A stretch of DNA of 64,000 bases from Pseudomonas triticicola. GTDB taxonomy: Bacteria > Pseudomonadota > Gammaproteobacteria > Pseudomonadales > Pseudomonadaceae. Positions 16,792 to 28,550 of the stretch are shown here, piece after piece; position 1 is the first letter of the stretch, and every line of letters starts with the position of its first letter. A program made the translations under genes and the position numbers. The stretch lies in NCBI RefSeq assembly GCF_019145375.1, contig NZ_JAHSTX010000001.1, forward strand, positions 1,649,001-1,713,000. The letters are read 5' to 3'. The notes under the pieces were generated by a model that was not told the origin of the DNA, ran no database searches, and saw only the letters and a list, made by a program, of their open reading frames with translations.

Positions 16792-18594
16792 ATGCCGTCA
16801 AGGACCCAAGAAACCTGGCCCCACGGCGCGATCATGCTGGATGCCGAGCACACGCAATTTGCGTTGTGGGCGCCTGACGCGTTCTACGTCAGTGTGGAAC
16901 TGGAAGATGGAAAATCGTTGCCCATGCTGCCTCAGGGCGACGGTTGGTTTGTAATCAAGGCCAATTGCCCGGCGGGCAGTCGCTACCGTTACTGCATCGA
17001 TGGCGAACTGGAGGTGCCGGACCCGGCCTCCAGAGCGCAGGATGGTGACCTCGACCGCCACAGTGTGGTGGTCGATCCCCATGCCTATCAATGGCGGCAC
17101 ACGACCTGGAATGGTCGGCCGTGGAGCGAAGCGGTAATTTACGAGCTGCACGTCGGTGCGCTCGGTGGTTTTGCCGAAGTCGAACAGCATCTGGCGCGGC
17201 TGGTGGCGCTGGGCATTACCGCTATCGAACTGATGCCGCTGGCGCAATTCCCCGGTGATCGCAACTGGGGCTACGACGGGGTGCTGCCCTATGCACCGCA
17301 AGCCTCCTACGGCACACCGGAACAACTCAAACACCTGATCGACACCGCCCACGGCCATGGCCTGGCGGTGATTCTCGACGTCGTCTACAACCACTTCGGT
17401 CCCGACGGCAACTATCTGCATCGTTACGCCAAGGGCTTTTTCCGCGAGGACAAGCACACGCCATGGGGCGCGGCGATCGACTTCCGTCGCCCGGAAGTGC
17501 GCGAGTTCTTCATTGAAAACGCACTGATGTGGCTGCTTGAATACCGTTTCGACGGCCTGCGTCTGGATGCGGTGCACGCGATTGAAGATCCCGACTTCCT
17601 CAGCGATCTGGCCCGACGCATTCGCCAGCAGATCGACCCGACCCGGCACGTCTGGCTGACCGTCGAGAACGAGCTGAACCAGTCGAGCCTGCTAGAAAAC
17701 GATTACGACGCGCAATGGAACGATGACGGTCATAACGCCCTGCACGTGCTGCTGACCGGCGAAACCGACGCCTATTACGCTGACTATGCTGCGCAGCCCA
17801 CCGAGCAACTGGTGCGCTGCCTGAGTCAGGGCTTCGTGTTTCAGGGCCACATCACTCGCCATGGCGAACCTCGCGGCGAGCCGAGCGAACATCTGCCCTC
17901 CACCGCTTTCGTGCTGTTCCTGCAGAACCATGACCAGATCGGCAACCGTGCCTTTGGCGAACGTCTGCATCAGCTTGCCGACCCGCGTGCGGTGCAGGCG
18001 GCGACGGTGTTGTTGCTGCTGTCGCCGATGATTCCGCTGATGTTCATGGGCGACGAGTTTGCCGCCGAGCAACCGTTCCTGTTTTTCACCAGTCACCACG
18101 GTGAACTGGCGGAACTGGTGCGTGAAGGTCGGCGCAACGAGTTCGCCGCATTCAGTGCCTTTACCGATCCGCACAAGCGCGAACAGATCCCCGATCCGAA
18201 TGCCGAAAGCACCTTCCACGCTTCGCAGCCGCGATTGTCCGGCAGCGGCACGCCATTGCAACAGCAGACCCAAGAGCTGTATCGGCAACTGCTCAAGTTG
18301 CGGCACCAATACATCATTCCCAACCTCTCCGGGACCCAGGCTCTGGGCGCGCAGATGCTCGGCCATGGCGCGGTCAGCGCACGCTGGCGGCTGGGCAACG
18401 GCAGTGAGCTGCGAATTGACCTGAACCTCAGTGACACGCCAGTGGTCAACCCTGCACAGACCGATACCGAGTGGTTGTTTCAACAGCCAGCCGCGATCGA
18501 ACTGTCGGACCCGAACCAACTGCCGGCGTACACCGCGCTCGTCAGCCTCACGGCCGCACCCGTTATGCACCCCCTGGATGGAGAGCGCCTATGA
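16792..18594 (+). CDS. treZ: Malto-oligosyltrehalose trehalohydrolase TreZ
   Basis: This 600-residue protein starts at the ATG at 16792 after CAGGGAG; a TTG nine bases earlier is less likely. It is a GH13 enzyme with an N-terminal CBM48-like domain (FALWAPDAFYVSVELEDG). The barrel shows the predicted nucleophile Asp259 in GLRLDAVHA and the general acid Glu292 in VENELNQSS, plus FLQNHDQIGNRA with the conserved His-Asp. TreZ releases trehalose from maltooligosyl-trehalose made by TreY, acting in the cytoplasm. The end overlaps the malQ start as ATGA, so translation is coupled. Confidence 0.94.
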   Translation: MPSRTQETWPHGAIMLDAEHTQFALWAPDAFYVSVELEDGKSLPMLPQGDGWFVIKANCPAGSRYRYCIDGELEVPDPASRAQDGDLDRHSVVVDPHAYQWRHTTWNGRPWSEAVIYELHVGALGGFAEVEQHLARLVALGITAIELMPLAQFPGDRNWGYDGVLPYAPQASYGTPEQLKHLIDTAHGHGLAVILDVVYNHFGPDGNYLHRYAKGFFREDKHTPWGAAIDFRRPEVREFFIENALMWLLEYRFDGLRLDAVHAIEDPDFLSDLARRIRQQIDPTRHVWLTVENELNQSSLLENDYDAQWNDDGHNALHVLLTGETDAYYADYAAQPTEQLVRCLSQGFVFQGHITRHGEPRGEPSEHLPSTAFVLFLQNHDQIGNRAFGERLHQLADPRAVQAATVLLLLSPMIPLMFMGDEFAAEQPFLFFTSHHGELAELVREGRRNEFAAFSAFTDPHKREQIPDPNAESTFHASQPRLSGSGTPLQQQTQELYRQLLKLRHQYIIPNLSGTQALGAQMLGHGAVSARWRLGNGSELRIDLNLSDTPVVNPAQTDTEWLFQQPAAIELSDPNQLPAYTALVSLTAAPVMHPLDGERL

Positions 18595-20669
18595 GCGATG
18601 CGCAACTGGAAATACTCGCCAGTCGAGCCGGCCTTGCCGTCGACTGGATCGACGCCAACGGGCGTCAGCAAAAAGTCGCTCCTGCTGTGTTGCGCAATGT
18701 CCTGATCGGACTCGGCCACCCCGCGAGCACCGCGCAAGAAATCGATGCCAGCCTGCTGGAATTGCAAGAAGTCCAGCAAGACCGCCATTTGCCACCCCTG
18801 CTGACCTGCGACGTGGGCGTCGCCCTCGACCTGAGTCGCTATTTCTCACCGGAAACCCCCTGCGAAATCCATCTTGAAGACGGCTCGGAGATGAACCTGA
18901 AGCTGGACAACGAAGCCATGTTGCCCGGCTTGATTCCGGTCGGTTACCAGCAAGTGCATATCGCCGATCAGTATTTCACGCTCGCCGTGGCGCCTGAACG
19001 CTGCTTCAGCGTCGCCGATGCGGTCGATAGCCCGATCCCGCGGGCCTGGGGCCTGAGCGCCCAGTTGTATTCGCTGCGCCGTCCGGGTGACGGTGGTTTT
19101 GGCGACACCCAGGCGCTGGAGGAACTGGTTCGTGTAGCGGGCGAACGTGGCGCCGATGCGCTGGCCATCAGTCCGATGCACGCGATGTTCAGCGCCGACA
19201 ATGGCCGCTACAGCCCTTATTCGCCGTCCAGTCGTTTGTTTCTCAATTCACTGTACGCAGCACCGGGCGCGATTCTTGGCGAACGCGCGTTGCGTGATGC
19301 AATTGATGCCAGTGGCCTGGCCGCGCAGTTCGAGCAGCTGGAAAATCTCAAGCTGATCGACTGGCCGACTGCCGCCGAAGCCAAGCAGAAACTGTTGCAA
19401 GCTTTATATGACGGCTTCGTTGCTGGTGAGCATCCGCTGCACGCCGACTTCGCCAGTTTCCGCCATGCCGGTGGCGAAGCGCTGGAAAACCATTGCCGCT
19501 TCGAAGCGATTCAGGAAATGCGCGCCGCCCGTGGCGAAAGCCTCGACTGGCGCGAATGGCCAGAGCACTGGCACGACCCGCGCGGCGCGGCGCTCGGCGC
19601 GTTTGCCGAGGAATACGCCGAGCGCATCGGCTATTTCGCCTTCTGCCAATGGCTGATCCATCGCTGCCTCGAGCGCGCGCAAGCTGCCGCGCGCAGTGCC
19701 GGCATGGGCATCGGTCTGATCGCCGACCTCGCCGTCGGTGCTGACGGTGCCGGCAGTCAGGCCTGGAGTTTTCAGGATGAATTGCTCGCCTCGCTGACCG
19801 TCGGCGCGCCGCCGGACATCCTCAATCGCAGCGGCCAGGGCTGGGGAATTTCCGCGTTCTCGCCGGAAGGGCTGATCCGCAACGGTTTCCGCGCCTTCAT
19901 CGACATGCTGCGCGCCAACTTCGCCCACGCCGGTGGCTTGCGTATCGACCATGTCATGGGCCTGCAACGCCTGTGGGTGATTCCCAACGGCGCCGCCCCG
20001 GCCGATGGCGCCTATCTGTATTACCCGTTCGACGACATGCTGCGCCTGCTGACCCTGGAATCCCATCGGCATCAGGCCATCGTGCTCGGCGAAGACCTCG
20101 GCACGGTACCGGAAGGCCTGCGGGAAAAACTCGCCGCGCGGTCAATCCTGGGCATGCGCGTGCTGTTGTTCGAACAGGACAACACTCGTTTCAAACCGAT
20201 TCTCGACTGGCCGGATGATGCCCTGGCGACCACCAGCACCCATGACCTGCCGACACTCAATGGCTGGTGGCATGGTCGTGACATCGACTGGAATGCACGC
20301 CTCGGCCTGGTCGATGCCAACGGCGAAATCGACTGGCGTCGGCATCGTGAGCGTGAACGCGAAGGCCTGCGCGATGCGCTGCGCCAAGATCCGCAGAATT
20401 TCCGCGAAGAGTCCCACGAAGCCGATCAAGTGGTCGATGCCAGTGTGCGTTTCCTCGGCCACACCCGCGCGCCGCTGGTGCTGCTGCCGCTGGAAGATGC
20501 CTTGGGTATCGATGAACAGCCGAATCTGCCTGGCACCACCGATTCACATCCGAACTGGTCGCGACGTTTGCCCGGTCCCAGCGAAGCGTTGCTGGACGGC
20601 CCCGATGCCGCCCGCCGCCTGGAACTGCTGGCCTGCGCGCGCCTTCAAGCCTCTGAGCGTGACCAATGA
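18591..20669 (+). CDS. malQ: 4-alpha-glucanotransferase MalQ (amylomaltase)
   Basis: This 692-residue protein begins at the ATG overlapping the treZ stop. It is a GH77 enzyme: the N-terminal region of about 140 residues precedes the barrel with RAWGLSAQLYSLRRPGDGGF. The predicted nucleophile is Asp453 in LRIDHVMGLQRLW, and the acid/base is Glu501 in VLGEDLGTVPEG. MalQ moves alpha-1,4-glucan segments between chains, converting short maltodextrins into longer ones that TreY or GlgE can use. Its stop overlaps the treY start (ATGA), giving tight stoichiometry with TreY and TreZ. Confidence 0.94.
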   Translation: MSDAQLEILASRAGLAVDWIDANGRQQKVAPAVLRNVLIGLGHPASTAQEIDASLLELQEVQQDRHLPPLLTCDVGVALDLSRYFSPETPCEIHLEDGSEMNLKLDNEAMLPGLIPVGYQQVHIADQYFTLAVAPERCFSVADAVDSPIPRAWGLSAQLYSLRRPGDGGFGDTQALEELVRVAGERGADALAISPMHAMFSADNGRYSPYSPSSRLFLNSLYAAPGAILGERALRDAIDASGLAAQFEQLENLKLIDWPTAAEAKQKLLQALYDGFVAGEHPLHADFASFRHAGGEALENHCRFEAIQEMRAARGESLDWREWPEHWHDPRGAALGAFAEEYAERIGYFAFCQWLIHRCLERAQAAARSAGMGIGLIADLAVGADGAGSQAWSFQDELLASLTVGAPPDILNRSGQGWGISAFSPEGLIRNGFRAFIDMLRANFAHAGGLRIDHVMGLQRLWVIPNGAAPADGAYLYYPFDDMLRLLTLESHRHQAIVLGEDLGTVPEGLREKLAARSILGMRVLLFEQDNTRFKPILDWPDDALATTSTHDLPTLNGWWHGRDIDWNARLGLVDANGEIDWRRHREREREGLRDALRQDPQNFREESHEADQVVDASVRFLGHTRAPLVLLPLEDALGIDEQPNLPGTTDSHPNWSRRLPGPSEALLDGPDAARRLELLACARLQASERDQ

Positions 20670-23440
20670 ATCAACAGCAAATCCAGCCACTGCGCGCCAC
20701 CTTGCGCCTGCAATTTCATAAAGGTTTTACCCTCGAACAAGCGGTGCCACTGGTGCCGTACTTTGCCCGACTCGGCATCAGCCATATCTACGCCTCGCCA
20801 TTGCTGGCGGCGCGCGCCGGTTCCATGCATGGCTACGACGTGGTCGACCCGACCCAGGTCAATCCGGAGCTGGGCGGCGAGCCGGCATTGCGCCAACTGG
20901 TCAGCACCCTGCGTGAACACAACATGGGGCTGATTCTCGACATCGTTTCCAACCACATGGCCGTGGGCGGCAATGACAACCCGTGGTGGCTCGACCTGCT
21001 GGAATGGGGACGCCTGAGTCCGTATGGCGAATTCTTCGACATTCAGTGGCACTCGCCGGACCCGTTGATGGAAGGCCAGTTGCTGCTGCCGTTCCTTGGC
21101 AGTGATTACGGCGTGGCGTTGCAGGAAGGCACGCTGAAGCTCAAATTCAACGCGCAGACCGGGACTTTTTACGTCGAGCATTACGACCACCACTTCCCGA
21201 TCTGCCCGAACAACTATGGCGAGCTGCTCAAGTCCGACGACACGCTGAAGTCTCTGGCAGATCGCTTCAGCACACTCAGCTACCAGACCGACGCACATTC
21301 GCTGGCGATCCCGCTCAAGCAGGAGCTGCGCGAGCTGGCCAGCGATCCGCGTCTTGTGGCGACTATCGAAGGCAACCTCGCACAGTACGATTCCACCACC
21401 GAGGAAGGCTTTCACAAGCTCCACGAACTGCTGGAACGGCAAAGCTATCGCCTGGCCAGTTGGCGCACGGCGGCGGACGACATCAACTGGCGGCGCTTCT
21501 TCGACATCAACGAGCTTGGCGGCCTGCGCGTCGAGCGTCCGGCGGTGTTCGAAGCGACCCACGGCAAAATCTTCCAATTGGTCGAAGAAGGTCTGGTCGA
21601 CGGCTTGCGCATCGACCACATCGACGGCCTCGCCGACCCGCGTGGCTACTGCCGCAAATTGCGCCGTCGCCTTGATCACTTGGCGCCGGGGCGTCTTCTG
21701 CCGATCTATGTCGAGAAGATCCTCGGCGAGGGCGAAACCCTGCGCCGCGACTGGAGCGTCGACGGCACCACCGGTTACGAGTTCATGAACCAGCTGTCGT
21801 TGCTGCAACACGACCCGGACGGCGAACATGTGCTCGGCGAACTCTGGCAGCGCCGCACCGAGCGCCCGGCTGCGTTCATGGAAGAAGCGCAACTGGCCCG
21901 CCAGCAGATCCTCAACGGCTCGCTGGCCAGCGACTTTGAAAGTGTCGCGCAGGCCCTGCATCAAGTCGCGCGGGATGACCTGATGACCCGCGACCTGACC
22001 TTGGGCGCCATTCGCCGCGTGCTCCACGCGTTGATCGTGCACTTCCCGGTTTATCGCACTTACATCAGCGCGATGGGCCGGTCCGAGCAGGACGAAGCGA
22101 TTTTCCAGCACGCCATGGACGGTGCGCGGCAAACCCTCAGCGAAGCCGACTGGCCAGTGCTCGACTCGGTCGCCAGTTGGCTCGGCGGCACGCCTTGGCG
22201 CCGCAAGCCACGGGGGCGCTCGCGCAAGATCCTCAAGCATGCCTGCGTGCGTTTCCAGCAACTGACCTCGCCGGCAGCTGCTAAAGCCGTGGAAGACACC
22301 GCGCTGTATCGCTCGGCGGTGCTGCTGTCGCGCAATGATGTCGGTTACAACACCGAGCAATTCAGCGCGCCGGTCAGCGAGTTCCACGAAGTCAATCAAC
22401 AGCGCATGGCCGAGTTTCCTGACAACCTGCTCGCGACTGCCACCCATGACCACAAGCGCGGCGAAGACACCCGCGCCCGGCTGGCCGTGCTGAGCGAACG
22501 CAGCCATTGGTACGCCGATCAGGTCGAACTGTGGCGCGCCCTCGCCCGCCCCGTGCGCATCGAAGATGACGCGCCTTCCGCTGGCGACGAACTGATCCTC
22601 TATCAGGCATTGCTTGGCAGTTGGCCGCTGGACCTGCAGGACGATGACCAGGCCGGTTTCGCCGAGTACGCCAAGCGCATCTGGCAATGGCAGCAGAAGG
22701 CCCTGCGCGAAGCCAAGCTGCAAAGCAGCTGGAGCGCGCCGAACGAAGCCTATGAAAACGCAGCACAGGCTTTCACCGAAAAGCTGCTGACCGGTGAAGA
22801 AGGCGAGTTGCTGCGTGCGGCGCTGAGCAAGACCGTCAACAGCATCGCCGCTGCCGGCGCGCTCAACGGGCTGGCGCAAACCTTGCTGCGCATGACTGTG
22901 CCGGGTGTGCCGGATCTTTACCAGGGCAACGAGTACTGGGACTTCAGTCTGGTCGACCCGGACAACCGCCGCCCGGTGGATTACGCCGCGCGCGAGCAAG
23001 CGTTGCAGGCGTCCGTGCCGGGTACCGAACTGCTCAAGGATTGGCGTGACGGGCGCATCAAACAGGCGCTGATCAGTGAGGTGTTGAACCTGCGCAAGGA
23101 ACACAGCGAGCTGTTCCGTCGTGGCGATTACCAGCCATTGGAAGTGCTGGGCAGTCAGGCGCACAACGTCTTGGCATTCGCGCGTGAACACGAAGGCGTA
23201 CGGGCGATTGTGGTGGTGCCGGTGCGTTGCGCGACGTTGCTGGAAAACAGTGCCATCCCGCAGGTCGATGCGCTGCGCTGGGGCGATACGCGGGTGGTTT
23301 TACCGTCTGCCGCTTCGGATGCAAACCTGAAGGGACTTTTTGCAAGCAGCGTAGTCACACAAAACAGGGAGCTGAATGTCAGCGAAGCGCTGGGGGATGT
23401 CCCGGTCAATCTCTTTATCCAACACTTAACACAAGCATGA
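20666..23440 (+). CDS. treY: Maltooligosyl trehalose synthase TreY
   Basis: This 924-residue protein starts at the ATG overlapping the malQ stop. It is a GH13 family enzyme with RATLRLQFHKGFTLEQA at the N-terminus, the typical first strand of TreY. Predicted catalytic residues are Asp317 in GLRIDHIDGLADP and Glu350 in YVEKILGEGE, with TATHDHKRGEDTRAR further on. TreY converts the reducing-end alpha-1,4 bond of maltodextrins into an alpha,alpha-1,1 bond, giving maltooligosyl-trehalose for TreZ. It has the usual large length because of long C-terminal insertions. Confidence 0.94.
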   Translation: MNQQQIQPLRATLRLQFHKGFTLEQAVPLVPYFARLGISHIYASPLLAARAGSMHGYDVVDPTQVNPELGGEPALRQLVSTLREHNMGLILDIVSNHMAVGGNDNPWWLDLLEWGRLSPYGEFFDIQWHSPDPLMEGQLLLPFLGSDYGVALQEGTLKLKFNAQTGTFYVEHYDHHFPICPNNYGELLKSDDTLKSLADRFSTLSYQTDAHSLAIPLKQELRELASDPRLVATIEGNLAQYDSTTEEGFHKLHELLERQSYRLASWRTAADDINWRRFFDINELGGLRVERPAVFEATHGKIFQLVEEGLVDGLRIDHIDGLADPRGYCRKLRRRLDHLAPGRLLPIYVEKILGEGETLRRDWSVDGTTGYEFMNQLSLLQHDPDGEHVLGELWQRRTERPAAFMEEAQLARQQILNGSLASDFESVAQALHQVARDDLMTRDLTLGAIRRVLHALIVHFPVYRTYISAMGRSEQDEAIFQHAMDGARQTLSEADWPVLDSVASWLGGTPWRRKPRGRSRKILKHACVRFQQLTSPAAAKAVEDTALYRSAVLLSRNDVGYNTEQFSAPVSEFHEVNQQRMAEFPDNLLATATHDHKRGEDTRARLAVLSERSHWYADQVELWRALARPVRIEDDAPSAGDELILYQALLGSWPLDLQDDDQAGFAEYAKRIWQWQQKALREAKLQSSWSAPNEAYENAAQAFTEKLLTGEEGELLRAALSKTVNSIAAAGALNGLAQTLLRMTVPGVPDLYQGNEYWDFSLVDPDNRRPVDYAAREQALQASVPGTELLKDWRDGRIKQALISEVLNLRKEHSELFRRGDYQPLEVLGSQAHNVLAFAREHEGVRAIVVVPVRCATLLENSAIPQVDALRWGDTRVVLPSAASDANLKGLFASSVVTQNRELNVSEALGDVPVNLFIQHLTQA

Positions 23441-23461
23441 GTTCAGTTCAGGAGCATTGCG

Positions 23462-23800
23462 ATGAGCACCGACGATAAACGCATTCGCGAATTCGCCTAT
23501 CAGATCTGGGAGTCGGAAGGGAAACCTGAAGGCCACGAAGAACGTCATTGGGAAATGGCGCGCAAGCTGGCCGAGGCCGAAGCGCTGGCACCCAAGAAGC
23601 CACCGAAAGCGGCGGGTAGCAAAGTGGCTGGCAAGACTACAGCCGCAGCAGCGAAAAGCACCGACGGCAAGACTCCGGCAACCGCCAAAGCCAAACCGGC
23701 AGCGAAAGCCAAGCCGGCGGCCACGCCCAAAGTAGTCCCGCCGGGCGAAAAGGCTACCGAGAAAAAGCCGCGAGCAGCGAAGAAGCCTCCGGCGAACTGA
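23462..23800 (+). CDS. DUF2934 protein with Lys/Ala/Pro-rich tail
   Basis: This 112-residue protein starts at an ATG preceded by CAGGAGCATTGCG. Residues 1-40 form the DUF2934 motif (RIREFAYQIWESEGKPEGHE then RHWEMARKLAEAE). Residues 45-112 are a low-complexity basic tail of Lys, Ala, Pro and Thr, like histone H1-type or AlgP-like tails, which could bind nucleic acid or polyanions. Its place between treY and glgX is the same as that of the small gene between PA2162 and PA2160 in P. aeruginosa. No biochemical role is known to me. Confidence 0.75.
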   Translation: MSTDDKRIREFAYQIWESEGKPEGHEERHWEMARKLAEAEALAPKKPPKAAGSKVAGKTTAAAAKSTDGKTPATAKAKPAAKAKPAATPKVVPPGEKATEKKPRAAKKPPAN

Positions 23801-23828
23801 CCCGATCCATTTTTGAACTGAATGACTG

Positions 23829-23850
23829 TGTGGCGAGCGTGCTCGCCACA
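23829..23850. repeat. Perfect palindrome after the DUF2934 gene
   Basis: TGTGGCGAGC-GT-GCTCGCCACA is a perfect 10-bp inverted repeat with a 2-base loop, of a different sequence from the common REP. It could act as a terminator or a REP of another class, reducing read-through from treY into glgX. Confidence 0.7.
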
Positions 23851-23890
23851 AGGGGTTCTTGCGCCCCGAAGAAAGTCCCTTATTGGGAAA

Positions 23891-23992
23891 AACACACAAC
23901 CCTGTGGGAGCGAGCCTGCTCGCGAAAGCGCCAGGTCAGCTGGTGAAAATGTCGAATGTACCGACGCTTTCGCGAGCAGGCTCGCTCCGACC
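23891..23992. repeat. REPIN between DUF2934 gene and glgX
   Basis: One REP (CCTGTGGGAGCGAGCCTGCT) begins near 23891 and the inverted copy (TTCGCGAGCAGGCTCGCTCC) ends near 23992. The spacer is about 50 bases. It separates the treY part of the operon from glgX. Confidence 0.88.
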
Positions 23993-24039
23993 AGGAAATC
24001 TCATTGCCTGAACTGTCCCGTTTTTTTGCAGGAGCAATC

Positions 24040-26199
<2,160 letters not shown>

Positions 26200-26200
26200 T

Positions 26201-27199
26201 ATGGACTTTCAACATTATCTGGCCCGCCGTCCGCCAGATTACGCCGACACCAATGCCCTCGGCCGTTGCCTGCGGGCAATGGTCGAGGCCGGCCTCGACC
26301 GCTTGCCGTTGCCCGGCAGCGGTCACACGCTGGAGCGCTTTCAGCGTCTCTCGGAAGTCGGTGGACACGATTTAGGCCTGTGCAAACTCTATGAAGGCCA
26401 CACGGATGCGCTGGCGATCATCGAGCAATTGGGCGGTACGCCAACCCCGGGCAGCACGTGGGGCATGTGGGCCGCCGAACCGCCGCAGGCACGGGTGAAA
26501 GTCACGCCGGCCGGGCATATGGTGTCGCTGAACGGGCGCAAGGCCTGGTGCTCTGGCGCTGCGGTGCTCAGCCACGCCTTGCTCACCGCATGGGACGCGG
26601 ACGGTCAACAGCAACTGGTTGCAGTCGCGCTCGATCAACCTGGCGTGACCATCACCGATCAAGGCTGGCAAGCGGTGGGCATGGCGGCCACCGGCAGCGT
26701 TGAAGTGCTGTTCGACAACGCTGAAGCGCAGGCCATTGGCAACCCCGGTGATTACCTGCAACGACCGGGGTTCTGGCAGGGCGGGATCGGTATCGCCGCT
26801 TGCTGGTATGGCGCTTCACGGCGGATTGCCGAAGGGCTGCGTCAGCATTGCGCGCAACGCGATGAACCGCACGCCCTCGCCCATCTCGGTGCGACTGACA
26901 CAGCACTGCAAGCGGCAGCCGATGTGTTGCGCTTCAGCGCGCTGCAAATCGATGCGCAGCCCGAGGCCGACGCTGAATTGCTCGCCCGCCGCGCCCGCGC
27001 CGTGGTTGAACAGTCTGCTGAACAGGTGATGCGTGAAGTCGGTCGTGCGTTGGGTGCCGGGCCGTTTTGTCAGGATCGGCATTTCGCCCGGTTGAGTGCC
27101 GACCTGCCGGTGTTTCTGCGCCAGAGTCACGCTGAACGCGACCTTGCTGCACTGGGCCAGCAGATTGCTGGTCAGTCCTGCGAGGTCTGGGCGTTATGA
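26201..27199 (+). CDS. Acyl-CoA dehydrogenase-like flavoprotein, atypical
   Basis: This 332-residue protein is shorter than the usual 380 or so. The ATG at 26201 lies one base after the glgX stop. The middle domain resembles the acyl-CoA dehydrogenase superfamily: WGMWAAEPPQARVKVTP, then LNGRKAWCSGAAVLSHAL and the GVTITDQGWQAVGMAATGSV strand region, followed by a helical C-terminal bundle with LGAGPFCQDRHFARLSADLP. I do not see the YEG-type catalytic Glu of classical members, so it may act as an oxidase or hydroxylase on something other than acyl-CoA. Its stop overlaps the PIG-L start (ATGA), which points to a joint pathway with the deacetylase, methyltransferase and glycosyltransferase genes. 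Confidence 0.7.
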   Translation: MDFQHYLARRPPDYADTNALGRCLRAMVEAGLDRLPLPGSGHTLERFQRLSEVGGHDLGLCKLYEGHTDALAIIEQLGGTPTPGSTWGMWAAEPPQARVKVTPAGHMVSLNGRKAWCSGAAVLSHALLTAWDADGQQQLVAVALDQPGVTITDQGWQAVGMAATGSVEVLFDNAEAQAIGNPGDYLQRPGFWQGGIGIAACWYGASRRIAEGLRQHCAQRDEPHALAHLGATDTALQAAADVLRFSALQIDAQPEADAELLARRARAVVEQSAEQVMREVGRALGAGPFCQDRHFARLSADLPVFLRQSHAERDLAALGQQIAGQSCEVWAL

Positions 27200-27954
27200 A
27201 GGACAACCCGATCGTTGGCCAGGGCACTTCATTGCAGCAATGGCAGGCTTCGCGGCGTCTGGCCGAGCTGCCGGCCATCGACATTCTTGACTTGGTACCG
27301 CTGGGTTCGCGAGCGGTGATCATCGCACCGCACCCGGACGACGAAGTGCTCGGTTGCGGCGGCATCATGCAGTTGCTGGCGGCAGCCGGACGGCCGTTGC
27401 AGTTGATCTCGGTTACCGATGGCAGCGCCAGTCACCCCGGCTCGCAGCGCTGGACAGTCGAGCGTTTGAGCGTGGTGCGCCCGCAGGAGTCTGCCGAAGC
27501 CTTGCGTCGTCTCGGTCTGCCGATGCATAGCCTGAAATGGCTGCGCGGAGGTTTTACCGATACGCAAGTGGCGGCGCAGGAAACCGAGTTGAGCGAATTC
27601 ATCGCCGGTTATCTGCATGCCAGTGACGTGGTTTTCACTACCTGGCGCCAGGACGGTCACAGCGATCACGAGGCCGTCGGCCGCGCCAGTGTCGAGGCGG
27701 CGCGACGCGTTGGTGCGACCTGCCATGAACTTCCGGTCTGGACCTGGCACTGGGCAACCCCGGAAGACGCCACGGTGCCATGGGAGCGGGCGCGCAAGAT
27801 CCTCCTTTCACCGACGCACATCGCACGAAAACGCCACGCAGCGCACGCGTTCGCCAGCCAGTTGGAAGGCGACCGCGACGTCGGCCTCGGGCCGGTGCTC
27901 GCGCCCTATGTGCTCGATCGTTTGCTGCAACCTTTTGAAGTGGTGTTCCTGTGA
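27196..27954 (+). CDS. PIG-L/LmbE family zinc deacetylase
   Basis: This 252-residue protein has the complete active site expected for the family. His46 and Asp49 in HPDDE and His158 in GHSDHEA are the predicted zinc ligands; Asp48 is the general base and His155 the second catalytic His, by analogy with MshB (His13, Asp15, Asp16, His144, His147). Relatives remove N-acetyl groups from N-acetylglucosaminyl compounds. It overlaps its neighbours by 4 bases on both sides (ATGA and GTGA). A second, catalytically altered copy lies at 29385. Confidence 0.85.
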   Translation: MKDNPIVGQGTSLQQWQASRRLAELPAIDILDLVPLGSRAVIIAPHPDDEVLGCGGIMQLLAAAGRPLQLISVTDGSASHPGSQRWTVERLSVVRPQESAEALRRLGLPMHSLKWLRGGFTDTQVAAQETELSEFIAGYLHASDVVFTTWRQDGHSDHEAVGRASVEAARRVGATCHELPVWTWHWATPEDATVPWERARKILLSPTHIARKRHAAHAFASQLEGDRDVGLGPVLAPYVLDRLLQPFEVVFL

Positions 27955-28550
27955 GCGTCGATGACCGCTATTTCGACGGCCTGTTCGCGGGCAATGACGA
28001 CCCATGGGCGTTTCGCCAGCGCTGGTACGAACAGCGCAAGCGCGCGATCACCCTCGCCGCCCTGCCCCGTCCGCGCTACAGGTCGGTGTTCGAGCCGGGT
28101 TGCGCCAACGGCGAACTGAGTGCAGAACTGGCCCCGCGCTGCGACCGCCTGTTGTGTTGTGACACGGCGAGCGCGGCGGTGAAGCTGGCGCGCACTCGCT
28201 TAAGCCTTTTCGAGCATGCCGAAGTCCGTCAGGGCCGCCTTCCGGCCGACTGGCCGAAGGAAAAATTCGACCTGATTGTATTCAGCGAAATCGGCTACTA
28301 CCTCGACGAAAAAGATCTGACAGAAATGATCCGCCGTATCAGTGAGTCACTGACCGCCGACGGACAATTGCTGGCCTGCCACTGGCGCCCGCCGATCGAG
28401 GGCTGCCCGCTGAATGCACGTCAGGTCCACGATCAGATCCACGATCAGTTGGCTTTGCCGCGTCTTGTGCTGCATCAGGAAGCGGATTTCATTCTCGAAC
28501 TGTGGAGCCGCGAGCCACGCTCGGTGGCGGCCCTGGAGGGCTTGCGTTGA
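27951..28550 (+). CDS. NodS-like SAM-dependent methyltransferase
   Basis: This 199-residue protein starts at GTG 27951, overlapping the deacetylase stop. The N-terminal DDPWAFRQRWYEQRKRAITL is typical of NodS-like enzymes. The SAM-binding motif I is SVFEPGCANGELSAELAP, followed by an acidic strand end (LLCCDTASAAVKLARTRL) and FDLIVFSEIGYYL. NodS N-methylates the deacetylated glucosamine of Nod factors; a similar N-methylation of a deacetylated sugar would fit the order deacetylase-methyltransferase here, but that is inference. It ends in TTGA, overlapping the glycosyltransferase start. Confidence 0.78.
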   Translation: MSVDDRYFDGLFAGNDDPWAFRQRWYEQRKRAITLAALPRPRYRSVFEPGCANGELSAELAPRCDRLLCCDTASAAVKLARTRLSLFEHAEVRQGRLPADWPKEKFDLIVFSEIGYYLDEKDLTEMIRRISESLTADGQLLACHWRPPIEGCPLNARQVHDQIHDQLALPRLVLHQEADFILELWSREPRSVAALEGLR